Positions 11,820-23,802 of a stretch of DNA of 64,000 nt are shown here, one piece after another (within the stretch, counting starts at the first letter, position 1; the number at the start of each line of letters is the position of its first letter). Location: NCBI GenBank assembly GCA_951799425.1, contig OX637402.1, forward strand, positions 20,225,844 through 20,289,843, written 5' to 3'. The DNA is from Ilex aquifolium. Lineage: Eukaryota; Streptophyta; Magnoliopsida; Aquifoliales; Aquifoliaceae. A program made the position numbers and the translations under genes. The notes beneath the pieces were generated by a model. That model saw nothing but the letters and a program-made list of their open reading frames with translations, was not told the DNA's origin and did not search any database.

Positions 11820-12349
11820 GGACTCGTTTGGTAGACGTATTATGAGGGGATTAAATATTGGATTGTATTATTTTTTATTTAATCGGGTCTAATACTTTGT
11901 TTGGTAAGCAAATTTGATACCGTATTAATTTCAAAAACGTCTACTAATCGTATATTTATGGTATATTTTTTATACGTTATACATGTATTATGGAGGTATT
12001 TTAATACCACCAAAAGAGGTGGTATTATAATCCAACTCAAACGTATTATTTTACACATTTACCATTATAACCCCCCAATTGATAATCAAAATGTCATTCA
12101 TGTAACAAATACTGATTGAGGGTATTTTTATTAATTCAACATTAATACGATAAAATAATTCTTTAACCAAATAATCGATTGGATTAAATAATTATTGTTC
12201 AACGTTTATGTTGTGTATTACCAAACAGTAGATAAAATTACATATTATTCTAATACTCTATTTAGTCTTGTCTTTTGTCCTCTGTATTGTATTAGACCAG
12301 ATTATTTTATCTAATTCATTCATTTCTAATATGGCAACCAAACGAGCCC
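11820..12349. mobile_element. PIF/Harbinger-like MITE
   Basis: The terminal repeats are GGACTCGTTTGGTAGAC on the left and, read inward on the other strand, GGGCTCGTTTGGTTGCC on the right. A 3-bp duplication ATT flanks it (11817-11819, 12350-12352). No coding capacity. It landed within a short tandem repeat of the host unit: TGTGTGCTTGCTCATATTCT at about 11792 recurs nearly unchanged at about 12353. Confidence 0.75.
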
Positions 12350-13439
12350 ATTGTGTGCTTGCCCATATTCTATTCATTGTGTGCTTCTGTGAGCGATTAT
12401 GTGCATTGACTGAGATTGAGTGTGGGATCTTAGTGCCATCACGATGCAAAAAATTCGAGTAAAATTTGACTCATGTAACATCTAGTCTAGTAGTCATTTT
12501 TTTTTCTGTTAGTTGCAACAAAATATAAGGTATGAAAAGGATAGATGTAGGAGGACAGACTCCTCTAACCAACCTGTGCCGGTTTACCTTGAAGAAAATA
12601 AATGAATGAGTATACAATTGCCACTAACCAAATAACAGAGTTGTTACCAACAGGGCATTAATGGTAGTTGAACAGCTGAACAGTAGTTGCAGAACAAAAT
12701 CAGATTTTGCACATCATTAAGAGTAGTTTTTAAGTTAATTTTGTAACGCCCCAAATACCACCCTGGACGGCATTACATTCTAAAATCATTCATAGTATGA
12801 GAGCAACTAACTATATATCCATCAAATAAGAAACATCCTAGATTTAACAAAATTTGGGCAGAGTGTCCTTTGTACGGGAAGCTCTACCCAAAAACACAAC
12901 CTGTACAATTATATTAACTTGACCACACAGGGTCCATTTAACCATCCAATAACAATAAAATTCCATTTACCATCTATACTATCCATAATGTTATTCCCAA
13001 AAGAATAGGCCAAGTATGGCAATTACATTCCCAAAAGAATTACATGAATATACCGCAGCGGAATTTCAAAAGAATCTAGACTTTACATTGTTCAGAAATA
13101 AATCTCCTAGTTTAGAACAAAAATAAGCTACATCTCTAGATGTCCCACTCGGGATCTAGGTACCCCTCCAATGAGGCGTCCCCAAGGCCTGGCTCATTAG
13201 CGCCAAGCTCCTCCTCTATAGCATAATCTGAAAAATGTTAGCGGTAGGGGGTGAGCACGAAGCTCTGTAGAAAATTTCTCTCAAACCCAAACAAGGTTTA
13301 GAAAACATATAAAACGGGTCGGTCTCATTTCACAAATAACATATATAGTATTTGAAGTAAAACGAGGACATTTAATTAGATCTCAAGTTTACGCATCAAC
13401 AATAATTGAAATGGATAAATAAACACCATATACCATTGG

Positions 13440-13860
13440 TAATCAATTTCCAAAACATAATTCATCCCACCATACACCATTTCCACAAGTTCTTGTGGCA
13501 TCCCATACTACCCCAAAACTCTTGTAGAAACCGTCTATGGTAAAGTGAACAATAACCAATATACAATAGATAATCCATTCCACCATAAACCGTTTCCAAC
13601 AAGTTCTCGCGGAATCCCATACTTCCGGAAACTCTTGTCGAAACCATTTATGGTACAATGCACAATAACCCACACCGTATGTCCGACACAACCCACGTTA
13701 CTAATCCGTTATCATTAGTGCTAGGAAATGTTCGTACCCACACGGCGTACAAAGACGTCTACCCACACCATGTGGTAGGAAAAGTTCATACCCGCGTGGC
13801 ATACAAAGCCGTCTACCCACTACATGATACCCGACCAATAGTAATCCATGTTCGTATCGT
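13440..13860. repeat. Tandem repeats inside the solo LTR
   Basis: A unit of about 115 bases (CCACAAGTTCTTGTGGCATC ... TCTATGGTAAAGTG) at about 13465-13560 is repeated, diverged, at about 13580-13665. It is followed by a second pair at about 13730-13820 sharing GGCGTACAAAGACGTCTACC and GGCATACAAAGCCGTCTACC. Confidence 0.7.
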
Positions 13861-14026
13861 ACAACCACGCAAGAGATAAAATACCAACAACTATCTCACA
13901 TAACCAATAATTACACAAGTCTCCAAATCCACAACTTTCGCAAGTGATATTTCCCATAAAAAAATATTTAAGAAAAAGTACATGAGATCATCAAAAGTAT
14001 CATTTTATTGTTCAATACAAATCGCT

Positions 14027-14215
14027 AGAGTTTTGAAATCAAGAACAAATGAGTGATCAAGCTTTGGAACTCAAGAACAAAGGACAAATCAAGTCTTGAA
14101 TCCCTAACAACAAATATCAAGCTTGAAATCAAGAATAAAGGAACAATTAAGTATTGAAATCGACAACAAACGAATATCCAGATTGAAATCAATAACCAAG
14201 GATAAATCAAGAGAA
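14027..14215. repeat. Short tandem repeat in the solo LTR
   Basis: Repeats of about 30-40 bases built on (T)TGAAATCAAGAACAAA and GACAAATCAAG recur five to six times with drift. Confidence 0.65.
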
Positions 14216-14763
14216 AACCCACTTCCCTTGAAGAACTAGGGCATACAAGAGGTTTAGTGATTATCCAACCATCACATAGTTTAATACAAGGTAATAATTG
14301 CAAGAATAACAAGAAATGATGAATTCATAGCAAGTATATATGATTGAGAGTCAAGAGAATGCATATATATAGTAGCCCTAACCTCAATGTAAGAGAATGG
14401 AAGAAAACCCCTACCTTTTAAGCCAAGCTATAAATACAAGACCCAACCTTCAAAACCTTTTTGTTCTCCTTCCTTTTCCTCTTAATTTCCTCCTCCTAGG
14501 GTTTCAAGAGATTTGGGTGAGATTGGGTGAAGAAGGGAAGAAAAGGAAATGGGTATAGAAGTGGAATCTTGAGGAATTGAGGGTTTTGATCTTCAAGAAT
14601 GGTGTAAATCTCCCTCTATATTTGTGTTTTTCTCTCCCTTTCTCTCTTTCTAAGGCTACCTAGGGTTTGGAGTGGTGAAATGGGGCTTAAGGAGGTGACA
14701 AAATGTATTTATAGTGGTGGAAAAATCGGCTTGTTAGCGACTTAAAATTTCAGATTTTTACAG

Positions 14764-14902
14764 CGGCTACCGGTAGCTGATTTCTGCTACCGGTAGCTCG
14801 GGTACACTAGACACTCGGCTACCTGTTGACTACCCGTAGCTCGGACACACTGGACCATTGGCTACCGGTAGCTGATTTTGGCTACCGGTAGCTGATAGTG
14901 AT
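14764..14902. repeat. Palindromic GCTACCGGTAGC repeat cluster
   Basis: The self-complementary 12-mer GCTACCGGTAGC occurs four times intact, with further degenerate copies (for example CTACCCGTAGC), spaced by TGATTTCTG/TCGGGTACAC-like linkers. It lies inside the solo LTR. Confidence 0.75.
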
Positions 14903-15414
14903 TTTTCTACTTCCACTTCCAGTGTATTTTTGACCCATTTAGAGGTCGAATTGGAAAATTTTCATGAGACACACTTTTGTAGCCCTAGATGTCTACTATC
15001 TACTGTCAAAATTTCAGGTCATTTGGAATTAACAATAAAAAGTTATGTCCAAAATAATAAGAAGTATTCAATACCCATTTTTACCCAAATTCTCGCTAAA
15101 GTGTATTTTAACTCCGGGACACTTCCTAACTTCCAATACATCCATATTACCACTCCCAATGTTTTTCGACCTTCCGGATTCAATGGAAACCTTATTTTGA
15201 CCTAAAATTTAGAAACTTATCTAATCGCTCTTCTTAAACTTTAACATCTCCAAAAACTCAATTCACCCCGAAAGTCAATACGCTTGGAACTCAACTTCAA
15301 AAATCAATATTCTAACAATGATTCTAAGTTTCTATGATCACTTTATCTATCTTAGGAGAACTCTTAAGATAGTGTTAGTCTTTTTTTAATTTTAATACGG
15401 GGTGTTACAAATTT

Positions 15415-16980
15415 AGGATAATAATTGGTGTTGTAATTAAGTTGTTTTCGTCAATCTTCTGTAATCAAATTTTTTTCTCTTCTGTTAATCTTTGTTGAAT
15501 CATCTTTTCTCGTTGAGTTACTTAGATTAATCTCATCCGAAGAAATTCTGAAACAAAGATAATTGAATCTTATTGAAGAAATCACTCGAAATATTATGTG
15601 GGAGGAGAAGTAGCATCAATGCATGAGATTTGGGAGTAAGAAGACCACTCGTCACCAATTTAATTAAAGATTCATTATAATTAAAAATCTCACTCATCTA
15701 TGAAAGATGATTTACTATATGGTAAAAAATATATTTATGGATCCAAATATCCCAAGCATTATCCATAGCTTACATGTTCAAGTTATATCCAAATCTTTTT
15801 GGACTCCTATGTCCACGTCTACGTCTCCACGGATTTAGATCTTCTCCATTACTCTTTTCCTTCAATTCCCCTCGATACATTGCTAGATGAGTGATATGTG
15901 TAAGATTTTAAATTTCAATAGACAAGATTTTTTCTCATTCATTTTCCGAATCCCATTTCCACCTATCGACTTGTAAAAATGGCCTAATAATATAATTTAT
16001 GTGCCTCTTTAGTAATATTATGTTTATTAAGTTTTTTGTTAAGTTTTTCATTCTAAATAATATGACATAATTTTTGTCATTAAATATTAAGGATACCCAC
16101 TTATTTTATTTTAAAAAAGGCATCCCATCACTTGAAATAAACAATTTGATAAAAAAATCTTCGTCGACATGTCATTGTCGATACCTCCTTTCGGTGACTT
16201 CCCAATCCAAAGAATGGGGTCAAAAATTGTCCAGGAAAGTGGAAACTCACCCTTTTTCCCACACACACGGCATAACCAAATGCGAAAACGAGAGCGAGAG
16301 CGAGAGCGACAACATTTATATAAATACCCTCTCAACTGTGTCATTTGTTTTAAATTATCTTCGGAATTTTTAATTATTTTAATTTGTCTCTTAAACTATG
16401 TAATTTACCCCTTCAATCAAGATTAATCGTTTAGTTTAATGAAATAAATTCATAATTAATCTTAACAAACTCTATCCCATTTTACGATTAATCTTATCAT
16501 AATTTTTTTATTTATTAGTTAATCTTAATGAAAAAGATTGGTTGAAATAAATTATATAATTTAAAGGTAAATTAGGACCATTGAAAATTAAAATATATAT
16601 GTATGATTGCATAATATCATATTTAATCGATGAAATCGTTCTCGTTACTTTACCTTAATGCACCTCACCCTAATAAATATAAGTGTATTACGTCAGTATT
16701 ATCACGTGGTGTAATTGTTCAATAACAAGAATATATTGAGTGTAACGATTATACTGTCATCAAACTGATATGGTGTAACTGTTTAATAATAAGATAATAA
16801 GTGAATCCCACATGTAAAATTATTGTATAACATAGGTGGATATTTATTTAATTATTTATTTGTTATTTTATTATTGGACGATTATACCATATCATCGTAA
16901 TCAGTACACTAAATATTTTTTACATTTTTTAAATATATAACGGTTACTATTTTCCATGTCTAATTGTTAAGTTATTATTG
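15415..16980. other. Intergenic region upstream of PTST2
   Basis: Apart from the MITE arm at 15831-15946, no gene is seen. It includes a (GAGCGA)n patch at about 16289-16309 followed by a TTTATATAAATA motif, and at 16690-16800 a repeated GTGTAACGATTATACTGTCA-like segment. Open frames at 16074-16426 overlap on both strands and lack domain content. Confidence 0.45.
15831..15946. mobile_element. Single arm of a Mutator-like foldback MITE
   Basis: This stretch (GGATTTAGATCTTCTCCATT ... GCTAGATGAGTG ... ATTTCAATAGACAAG) matches either arm of the complete foldback element at 35504-35767. The second arm is missing here, so it is a partial copy. Confidence 0.65.
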
Positions 16981-16986
16981 GCTGCT

Positions 16987-16996
16987 ATTATATAAG
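16987..16996 (+). promoter_or_regulatory. Likely TATA box of the PTST2-type gene
   Basis: ATTATATAAG lies about 215 bases before the PTST2 ATG, followed by a pyrimidine-rich leader (CTTCTTCCTCCTCTC near 17060). Motif and position only. Confidence 0.45.
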
Positions 16997-17112
16997 CGTT
17001 ACACCCAATATTTACTCCAAACTACGGTTTTGGGTTGGGAGTATTGTTCGTTGCGTCACAGTTCTTCTTCCTCCTCTCTTTGCGTGCTCGCGCGCTTATC
17101 TACAGGCAGCAA

Positions 17113-17232
17113 ATGCTACAGTAGATCACTGCTCAGCTCGATACATACGGCAGTGTATTCCGTGGCCTTTGTTGGGAGTTCCAATTGTTCGACGAAATGC
17201 CTGAACAATGGTTCCACTCATTAACTCCTTAA
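17113..17232 (+). promoter_or_regulatory. Two upstream ORFs in the PTST2 leader
   Basis: A 3-codon uORF (ATG at 17113, stop TAG at 17122) and a second uORF starting at 17197 (MPEQWFHSLTP, stop at 17230) precede or overlap the main ATG at 17208 in another frame. The second would compete directly with the main start if both lie in the transcript. Confidence 0.55.
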
Positions 17233-20200
17233 ATCTCTTCACAGTCTCGCCACTCTTCGTTCGGAATCTGAATTTTCCACTCATTTCATCTCTTGGTCTT
17301 GTCAGTAATCCCAAAAGAAGAAGGCTAGGACGGCAACAAGAAGTGGTCTGTTTTAGCCTTGTAGTTGGCAGCTATTCAGGGTTTGCGGTGTTAAGAAGGG
17401 GAAGTTGGAATAGGACTTCTTGGTGTTGTGGGTGTAAGGGATGGGAGAGTGACGGAGACGCTACATTGGAGGCGGAGATATTGGAATTCATGCAGAAATC
17501 GGAGAAGCCTGACGTGTTTCCAACCAAGAGAGAGTTGTTGGATGCTGGTAGGATGGATTTGGTGGAGGCCATTAAAGAGAAGGGTGGTTGGTGGTCATTG
17601 GGTTGGGAGTCAGATGATGAGGATGTGGTAAAGAAGAAACTTCAAGAAACTGAAATTATGGCAATAGACTATGATTTTCAGGACTTCCAACGGAGAGTTG
17701 ATAGTTTTCGAGAGAGTAATTCCGAGGAGGAGGAGGAGGAGGAGGAGGAGGAAGAAGGGTCTTCCGGGTATGCTTCTGCTTTTACAACAACTTCTCAATC
17801 CGCTTCCTCCTCTGGTAGATCACTGTAAGGTTCCTGCTTTAAAATTTACTCTGTCAATTCATCTCCTTTATGATACTCATCAATTTTGTGGATAAACAGA
17901 AGAAATGTTAAAGCCATTTGATGATCAATTTGGTCACTAGGAGTAACTTGAATTTTCACTAGATTTATGGAAATATAATTTTATGGGAGAAAAAATTGCG
18001 CAGAGAAATTGCAGCTGAGGAAGATACTGGGATTGAGGGTATATTGAGTAGACTGGAAAAGCAGAGAAATTTATCTTTTGGCATTGATTTGGGAAAAGGG
18101 TATGTTACTCATGCTTCCACTAAGGACGATGGAGCTGACAGGCACTTTGGAGCCTCAACCATTGCAGGTAACTTTGTTCTGTTGCATTTAACGTAAATTG
18201 GTTATCTCCCCCCATACCCCTCCCACCCCCCTCTTTTGTGCACACAAAGCAGATAAATAAATGCATACACGGTTCGTGGTATACCATGAACAAGAACACT
18301 GAAAGGATTATTACTTCCTATTTATTTTGTCATTTCCCCTTAGTGCTCACCTGAATGTTAATGTGCACCAATGCAGTGAACCTGTGCCAAAGACTTATAT
18401 CTCGGAATTAGGCTTTGCAGATTTAAGTTTTAACTTTGCAACTAAATTAATTTTAACAACTGTATATTATTTTTCCAGATGGCTATTCCTTTAGCTGTAC
18501 CTGAATATAAGTCTAAGTCCATAAGTGGAAGTTGACCGAATTACTTCTAATGTCAGTAAATCACCATTGATAGGCGACTGTCATTTCAAAGGTCGATGGT
18601 TGATTTTTTATTTTTTTTTATGCTTAAAAGCTAAAACATGATGTATGGTGCTTGTTAAATTGTAAAAGACAGGGCTGACTTTGGACAATGCGATAGACTC
18701 AAATCAATTATCCACAACCAAAGGCATAAACAATAATTCAGGCAGCAAGCTTAGCCACAATGGCTTGCACTCAGACCTTGATGGTTTAGAACTTTCAGTT
18801 AAGCCTGATATGTGGAGGACATGGAGTATTCAACGGGCCGGCTACTCAGATATGGATTTTGAAGGTATTACATTCTGAAGTTTCAAGTGTCCTTTAGGTT
18901 TCAACATCTGGACTGATGTTGGCTTATTATGTCCCTCACACTGTGCAGCTGCTGAAATTTCTTACAATGAACATGGAATGGAAGTGGAAATGAATGCTTC
19001 AAAAGAAGTAGTACTTGCAATAACTCAGGGTACTAGTGAAGCGGTATACCGAGAGAAAGAGATTAATCACAATCAGATACAAAACAGGCTTCAGGACCTG
19101 GAGCTTGAGCTTGCTTCTGCACTCTGCTTGTTGAGGTCCAAGGGCAAGGAATACATTTCAAAGGAGGTGGGCTATCTAATTCCTGTTGCTCTGTTAGAGT
19201 TGGTTAATCACTATTGTGGATTTTCATTGTGTCTCGAAGATGCACTATAAGTATTTACTGTGGTTTTTTTGTTGCAACAGAATGTAAGGTGTGAATATGT
19301 ATCAGATACCTAATTTGTTGGGATTTATTTATTACGTGATCATTTCTTGTACAGATATATGATATACATATATGATGCAGTATCATGTGTTTCATGTATG
19401 TTCACTGATATGTACGTATGTGTGTGTGTGTGTGCGCGTGGGTGTATTAATATATATAGTACATCAGAGTTAGACGAATAAGGGAAAAATAGCCACTCCT
19501 TACTTTGGATTGAAATAAAATTTTCCTGTCACGTGCTCCTTCCTGATATATCAAATATGATTCACTTCCCCTTATATTTTCCCTAATACTTTATGTTTCT
19601 TATTGAAATGGATGTGGCATTTTTTTTTCTCTGTGCTTTTGGATTCTAGCAGGGGGGGAGCTTGTGCTGAATAGAACTTAAACAGAGTGACCCTGTTCAT
19701 GTCCTTATTGTATGATATAGGAAAGCAGTAGTAGTATTTTCCTCTGCAGAAGTAATCGTGGAGTTCTGATTCTTTGAACTCGAGGTTTGGTTATTATGTC
19801 TATATTCTCTGATCCTCCTGTGCATTTCTCATCAGGATCCCGGAAACTCTTCTGATGATTTGAGAAAGCTGTCTGATGCTTGGGAGTTCCAGGAAAATGA
19901 GGTCATGAATGCCCAGGACAGACTGCGAACCATATGTGCAAAGTTAGCTGTGTTGGAAGGAAAGATGGCAGTCTCAATCATGTACACAATTTTTTTTTTT
20001 AAATATAACATGTTCCATTGTACGTGCTTTCTGAATTTACTTGCATCACATTTCTACCATCGTTTTGCAGTGATGCACAGAAGATAGTGGAAGAGAAACA
20101 GAAGAGGATTGATGGTGCTTCTAAAGCTTTACAACTTCTTCGTACTTCCTGCATAGTTTGGCCTAATTCAGCCTCAGAGGTTCTCCTAGCAGGATCTTTT

Positions 20201-22112
20201 GATGGTTGGACCACTCAGGTTTGATCTCCTCTTGCAATACATCAGTTAGATGGAATTACTTCTACTCTTTTGATATCGCCAAGAAGTATAAGTTGAAAAT
20301 CCTTCGTTATATGATTATGGAAACATTACTTCCGTTTGAACCAATATCAGTTTGTCGTTCACCAGAGGCATTAGGGGTCCTAAATCATTGTTTTCTCGAG
20401 TTTGGGTACCATATGCCTTCCATTATAGCTACTCATATCTAACTATTTAGAGAAAGCCTAATTTAGAATCTAGAATTGCAAAAGTAGGCGAAGATGGTGT
20501 GCCATATGCATTGAAGCCTGATAAGTGCACTAATTGGCCTTGGATGAGCCAAATTAAGGGAAAGGATTCATGTGGCTAGACCTAACTAAATGTTTTGTTG
20601 TTTTTCGTTCTCTTCCTTGCCCGGGAAGGTGGATCAAAGAAAGGTAGCTTGCTTCTCTCATGGACTGATGGCGGCTTATGATTCCATTTCGCAAGTTAGA
20701 TTTAGAGCGTGAATCTATCCTAAGAATTTGAAGAGGAGATCTCTCTCGATCTCGAACTGACTCGCACCTGGCCCCAGGACCCCCCAACTAACCCCCACTT
20801 TGCCCTAGTAAGCTCTGGAAGCCAGCTCTTCTTTCGTTGGTTGGTCCCCTGGGAAAATGAATGCCAGGTGCTCCCCTCCTCCCCAAAGAATGAAAGCTCC
20901 ACAACCCGTTCTTCCCATTCAACCCTTCTCGTCCTGACTTTGCTTTCAATGGACCCCATCTGTATCCTTCCCAATGACTCTGCTTGTGTTGACCAGCCAA
21001 GCAGATATGATTCTGTCTCTTCCTTTCCTATTCGACTTGGGGTTAGACGTGAGGTTGAACATGTCCCGTTTTGCCCAATGACACTAACCTTAGTGCTCAT
21101 ATATTGTTGCGGGAAAAAGGCGCCTAGATCTAATCGCTGGTCTTTTGTTTGCTATTCAAATGTCTGGACCGATAGAAATGTAGGAAATGTGGTTTTGTCC
21201 TTTCTTTTCCAACTAGTGGCTCCATTATTGATCTCTCCTCTTCCCGGTCGACTGTGACTCAGAGCTAGGGTACTGATACTTAAGCGGTCACTCGATAGTA
21301 GAAGTGGCTACTATTGCCGGGCTACATGACATGGGCATGGTCAAAAGCATGCACGACTTGGAGGAAGAGATAGATCTAGCTTTTAGGGAAGTAAGGGAAA
21401 GGAACATATAGAAAGAGTTCGTACGTGAGTTTGTTTGGGCATGGTTGATGGAAATTGTTACAGCCTGCATCCACATAGTAAACTTCTCAAACTAATACAT
21501 GAGCCTTGTGGGCATGTCCATTCATAGTCATTTGGTTTTGAGATAGATTTTGTAACAACAACAATAAAGGAAATAGCAGGTTTTTCGGGTGGATGCTCTA
21601 TTTAACCACACAAGATGAATTCTCACGTTTGCATTGGCTGCTGCGGGCATCACTGGTGCTATATATTTCATAAATCTATGAAATGAAAGATTTGACTATA
21701 ATACATCATGCCCTAAGTAGTGTCTTACAGTTTTATCGAACATTCAATGAATATGGTCTCATCATTTTATAATTCATCCTCTTGAGGTTCATATTTATGA
21801 TGTTTTTGAGTTGCTTATTGTCGTATACAAATTACAATTAATAGTACTATGTTGCAGAAAAAGCTGCAGAAATCTAGTACCGGTATATTTTCTGTGTGCT
21901 TGAAGCTGTATCCAGGTAGATATGAGGTATGTTTTTTTCGTTGAGTTGGTTACTATTCCACTTTTCAGTAGTTTTTGAAAGATGGACCTTTCATTTTTAT
22001 TCTACAATGCTGACAGATCAAGTTCATTGTTGATGGCATCTGGAGGATTGATCCCTTACGCCCAATTGTTCACAACAATGGACATGATAATAATCTTCTA
22101 ATTGTCACGTAA
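17208..22112 (+). CDS. PTST2: PTST2-type protein, CBM48 and coiled coils (plastid starch granule initiation)
   Basis: Eight exons keep one frame: 17208-17824, 18004-18167, 18673-18864, 18949-19166, 19836-19981, 20071-20218, 21858-21926 and 22017-22112, 549 aa in all. The N-terminus looks like a plastid transit peptide (Ser/Arg-rich, few acids). Next come the family block LEFMQKSEKPDVFPTKRELL (92-111), a Glu run (173-183), coiled-coil-type helices (about 354-397 and 402-470), and a C-terminal CBM48 (about 470-549; VLLAGSFDGWTTQ, then FIVDGIWRIDP, ending HDNNLLIVT). In Arabidopsis PTST2 binds malto-oligosaccharides and works with starch synthase 4 in granule initiation. Length (PTST2 about 530, PTST3 about 600) and neighbours favour PTST2 over PTST3. 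The exon 1/2 junction has a poor pyrimidine tract before its acceptor and is the least certain. It lies tail-to-tail with the RCC1 gene. Confidence 0.9.
20590..21480. other. GC-rich insert in PTST2 intron 6, possibly mitochondrial DNA
   Basis: Intron 6 (20219-21857) is much longer than its neighbours because of this block. It is clearly richer in G and C than the flanking intron and has the CTTTCTTTTCC/GGAAAGGAA texture common in plant mitochondrial intergenic DNA. Long open frames exist on both strands (20841-21257 plus; 21100-20720 minus) but none shows a known domain. No mitochondrial gene could be named, so the origin is inferred. Confidence 0.4.
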
Positions 22113-23802
22113 AGATATTACTGGCATCTAATTCTTGCTTGAGGTCATTTGACGATCCTGAACAGGCAAAGAATGAGTGCAATGCTCGGCTTTTTCTTTG
22201 TTTTAACGCCATGTACCACAGGAATCGGTGTATGTACCATGCCTTGTATTTATTTCACTGATGTAAAACATCATGTATCCAGCGAATGATCTGATCCAAC
22301 AATTTTATTGAGATATTTCTTGAAATCTTGCTGTGTAATGAGACATGTGATTATCTTTATTGAAAGATCTCAGGTAGGTTTGTAATGAGATATGTAACTA
22401 GCTTTATTTGAGTTTCTTTCCAAAATGAACTCAAAAGTAGGGCATACAACAATGGATAAATTCATTCAACAAGATCCGTTTGGATCAGACTAGGATGAAT
22501 GGGATTGATCTGACCTCTCACTTGAATGTAAGATTCCTGCCGCCGACATATGTCAATCAGGATCTCACATGTGGCAATTGTTTTAATAAACTCCGAATAT
22601 TCTATCGAAGTGAGTCCTGCACCAAGGTCTTCACTTTATGGGGTCTTTCCCTGCCTATCAGAAAGAGAAAACTACAGGTTTTTTCTTTTTTGAAGAAAAG
22701 AACTCAAAATAAGAGGTCTTCAACTAAAACGAACCACATTACAACAAAGATCATTGCATTTTTGTTGAGAAAATACTTATGGACCACCCTTCATTTTCCT
22801 GCACAATTCCATAACCATAAGGACTATTTTTATATAGGCATAAAAATATCGACGAGGTTCTGTTCCAAATGCAAAGTGTGGTCACAGCACATGGCCTCCC
22901 AGCAGGGAAGGAGAACCTGGAGTGAGAATTAAACATTGTATCTCCAAGAATCCTCAAAATCAGATGTATGCCAAGTAATTACAAGCAACCAAGAATATCT
23001 CACAGGAAGCAAGAATATTACAAGAACAGGTATCAGACTTAAGACGAACACAAGAGTTGGTGATCTTCTAGCACCAATCCCCCTACATGAGTCGGGTATC
23101 TTTCCATCCCAAACCGCAAACTTCTGTGGCCTGGCAACCTCCTTTTGTAGTCTTATAGGTTTCATTAACAATACTTTTCAAAAGACAAACAAGCAGAGCA
23201 ACGCGATAAAACCACAATCAATTGTCAATTGCCTCAACCATATTCTTATTGATGACCAAACCAACCAATGGAGAAGCAAAAGCCCAACATAATGTCTGGA
23301 TGAGAGCCCATTTTCACTAACAGAACAATATTTTCCAATCACCAACTGATCCTGTCATTGATACTTGGCATGAATAATCTCATTCATGGCAATTTGCCCA
23401 CTTCAAACTTGAGAGATGTGCCATAGCTTCAACTTACAAAGGAAAGCTAGAATGGTCAGAACTCAGGTACCACAGATGTTTGGCCATTCATTCTTAAGTA
23501 TCATCACAATGTTGTACTCTGTTAATCTTCGATTGCATTTGTTTCATGATTAATTAGTGTAAACTCATCCTTTTTCTAATCAACTCTCCACTCCACAAAC
23601 CAAAAAACCTGGCATTTAAAATTCGCCATGATCACCACAGGAATGAGTAGTTTGTACTTCTTTTGATTAGCTGCAGGTATAGGACTTCCTAGCAAATCCA
23701 TCTAAGAATAACCTGCCAATAATTCTCATTCTCCTGATATGAAAGCAGCTACTTATGATGTCAAACTCCCCCATCAAGCAAAGGTTGTAATGCTGAATGT
23801 GG
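22113..23802. other. Intergenic region between convergent PTST2 and RCC1 genes
   Basis: Holds the 3' untranslated regions of both genes. Open frames at 22480-22932 and 22936-23292 (plus) show no domain and are matched by overlapping frames on the other strand, so I do not call them genes. Confidence 0.5.

Larger units (their letters stand above)
12742..15409. mobile_element. Solo LTR of an LTR retrotransposon (Gypsy-like)
   Basis: Starts TGTAACGCCCC and ends GGGGTGTTACA, the inverted TG...CA ends typical of plant Gypsy-type LTRs. A perfect 5-bp target duplication AATTT flanks it (12737-12741 and 15410-15414). At 2,668 bases it is a long LTR, and no internal region or second LTR is present, so it looks like a solo LTR left by recombination. 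It holds several internal tandem repeats. Age cannot be estimated from one LTR, but the perfect duplication argues against great age. The family assignment rests on the end motif only. Confidence 0.8.

Noticed and set aside
13443-13691. CRISPR-like spaced repeats
   Set aside because: Units of about 115 bases with drift inside a plant solo LTR; not a repeat-spacer array.
14930-15205. 91-codon open frame
   Set aside because: Lies within the solo LTR and has no domain; LTRs are not expected to code here.
20720-21257. Long open frames on both strands in PTST2 intron 6
   Set aside because: Explained by GC-rich insert DNA; no domain on either strand.
22480-22932. 150-codon open frame between PTST2 and RCC1
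   Set aside because: No recognisable family, no splice or promoter context; lies in the region of convergent 3' ends.
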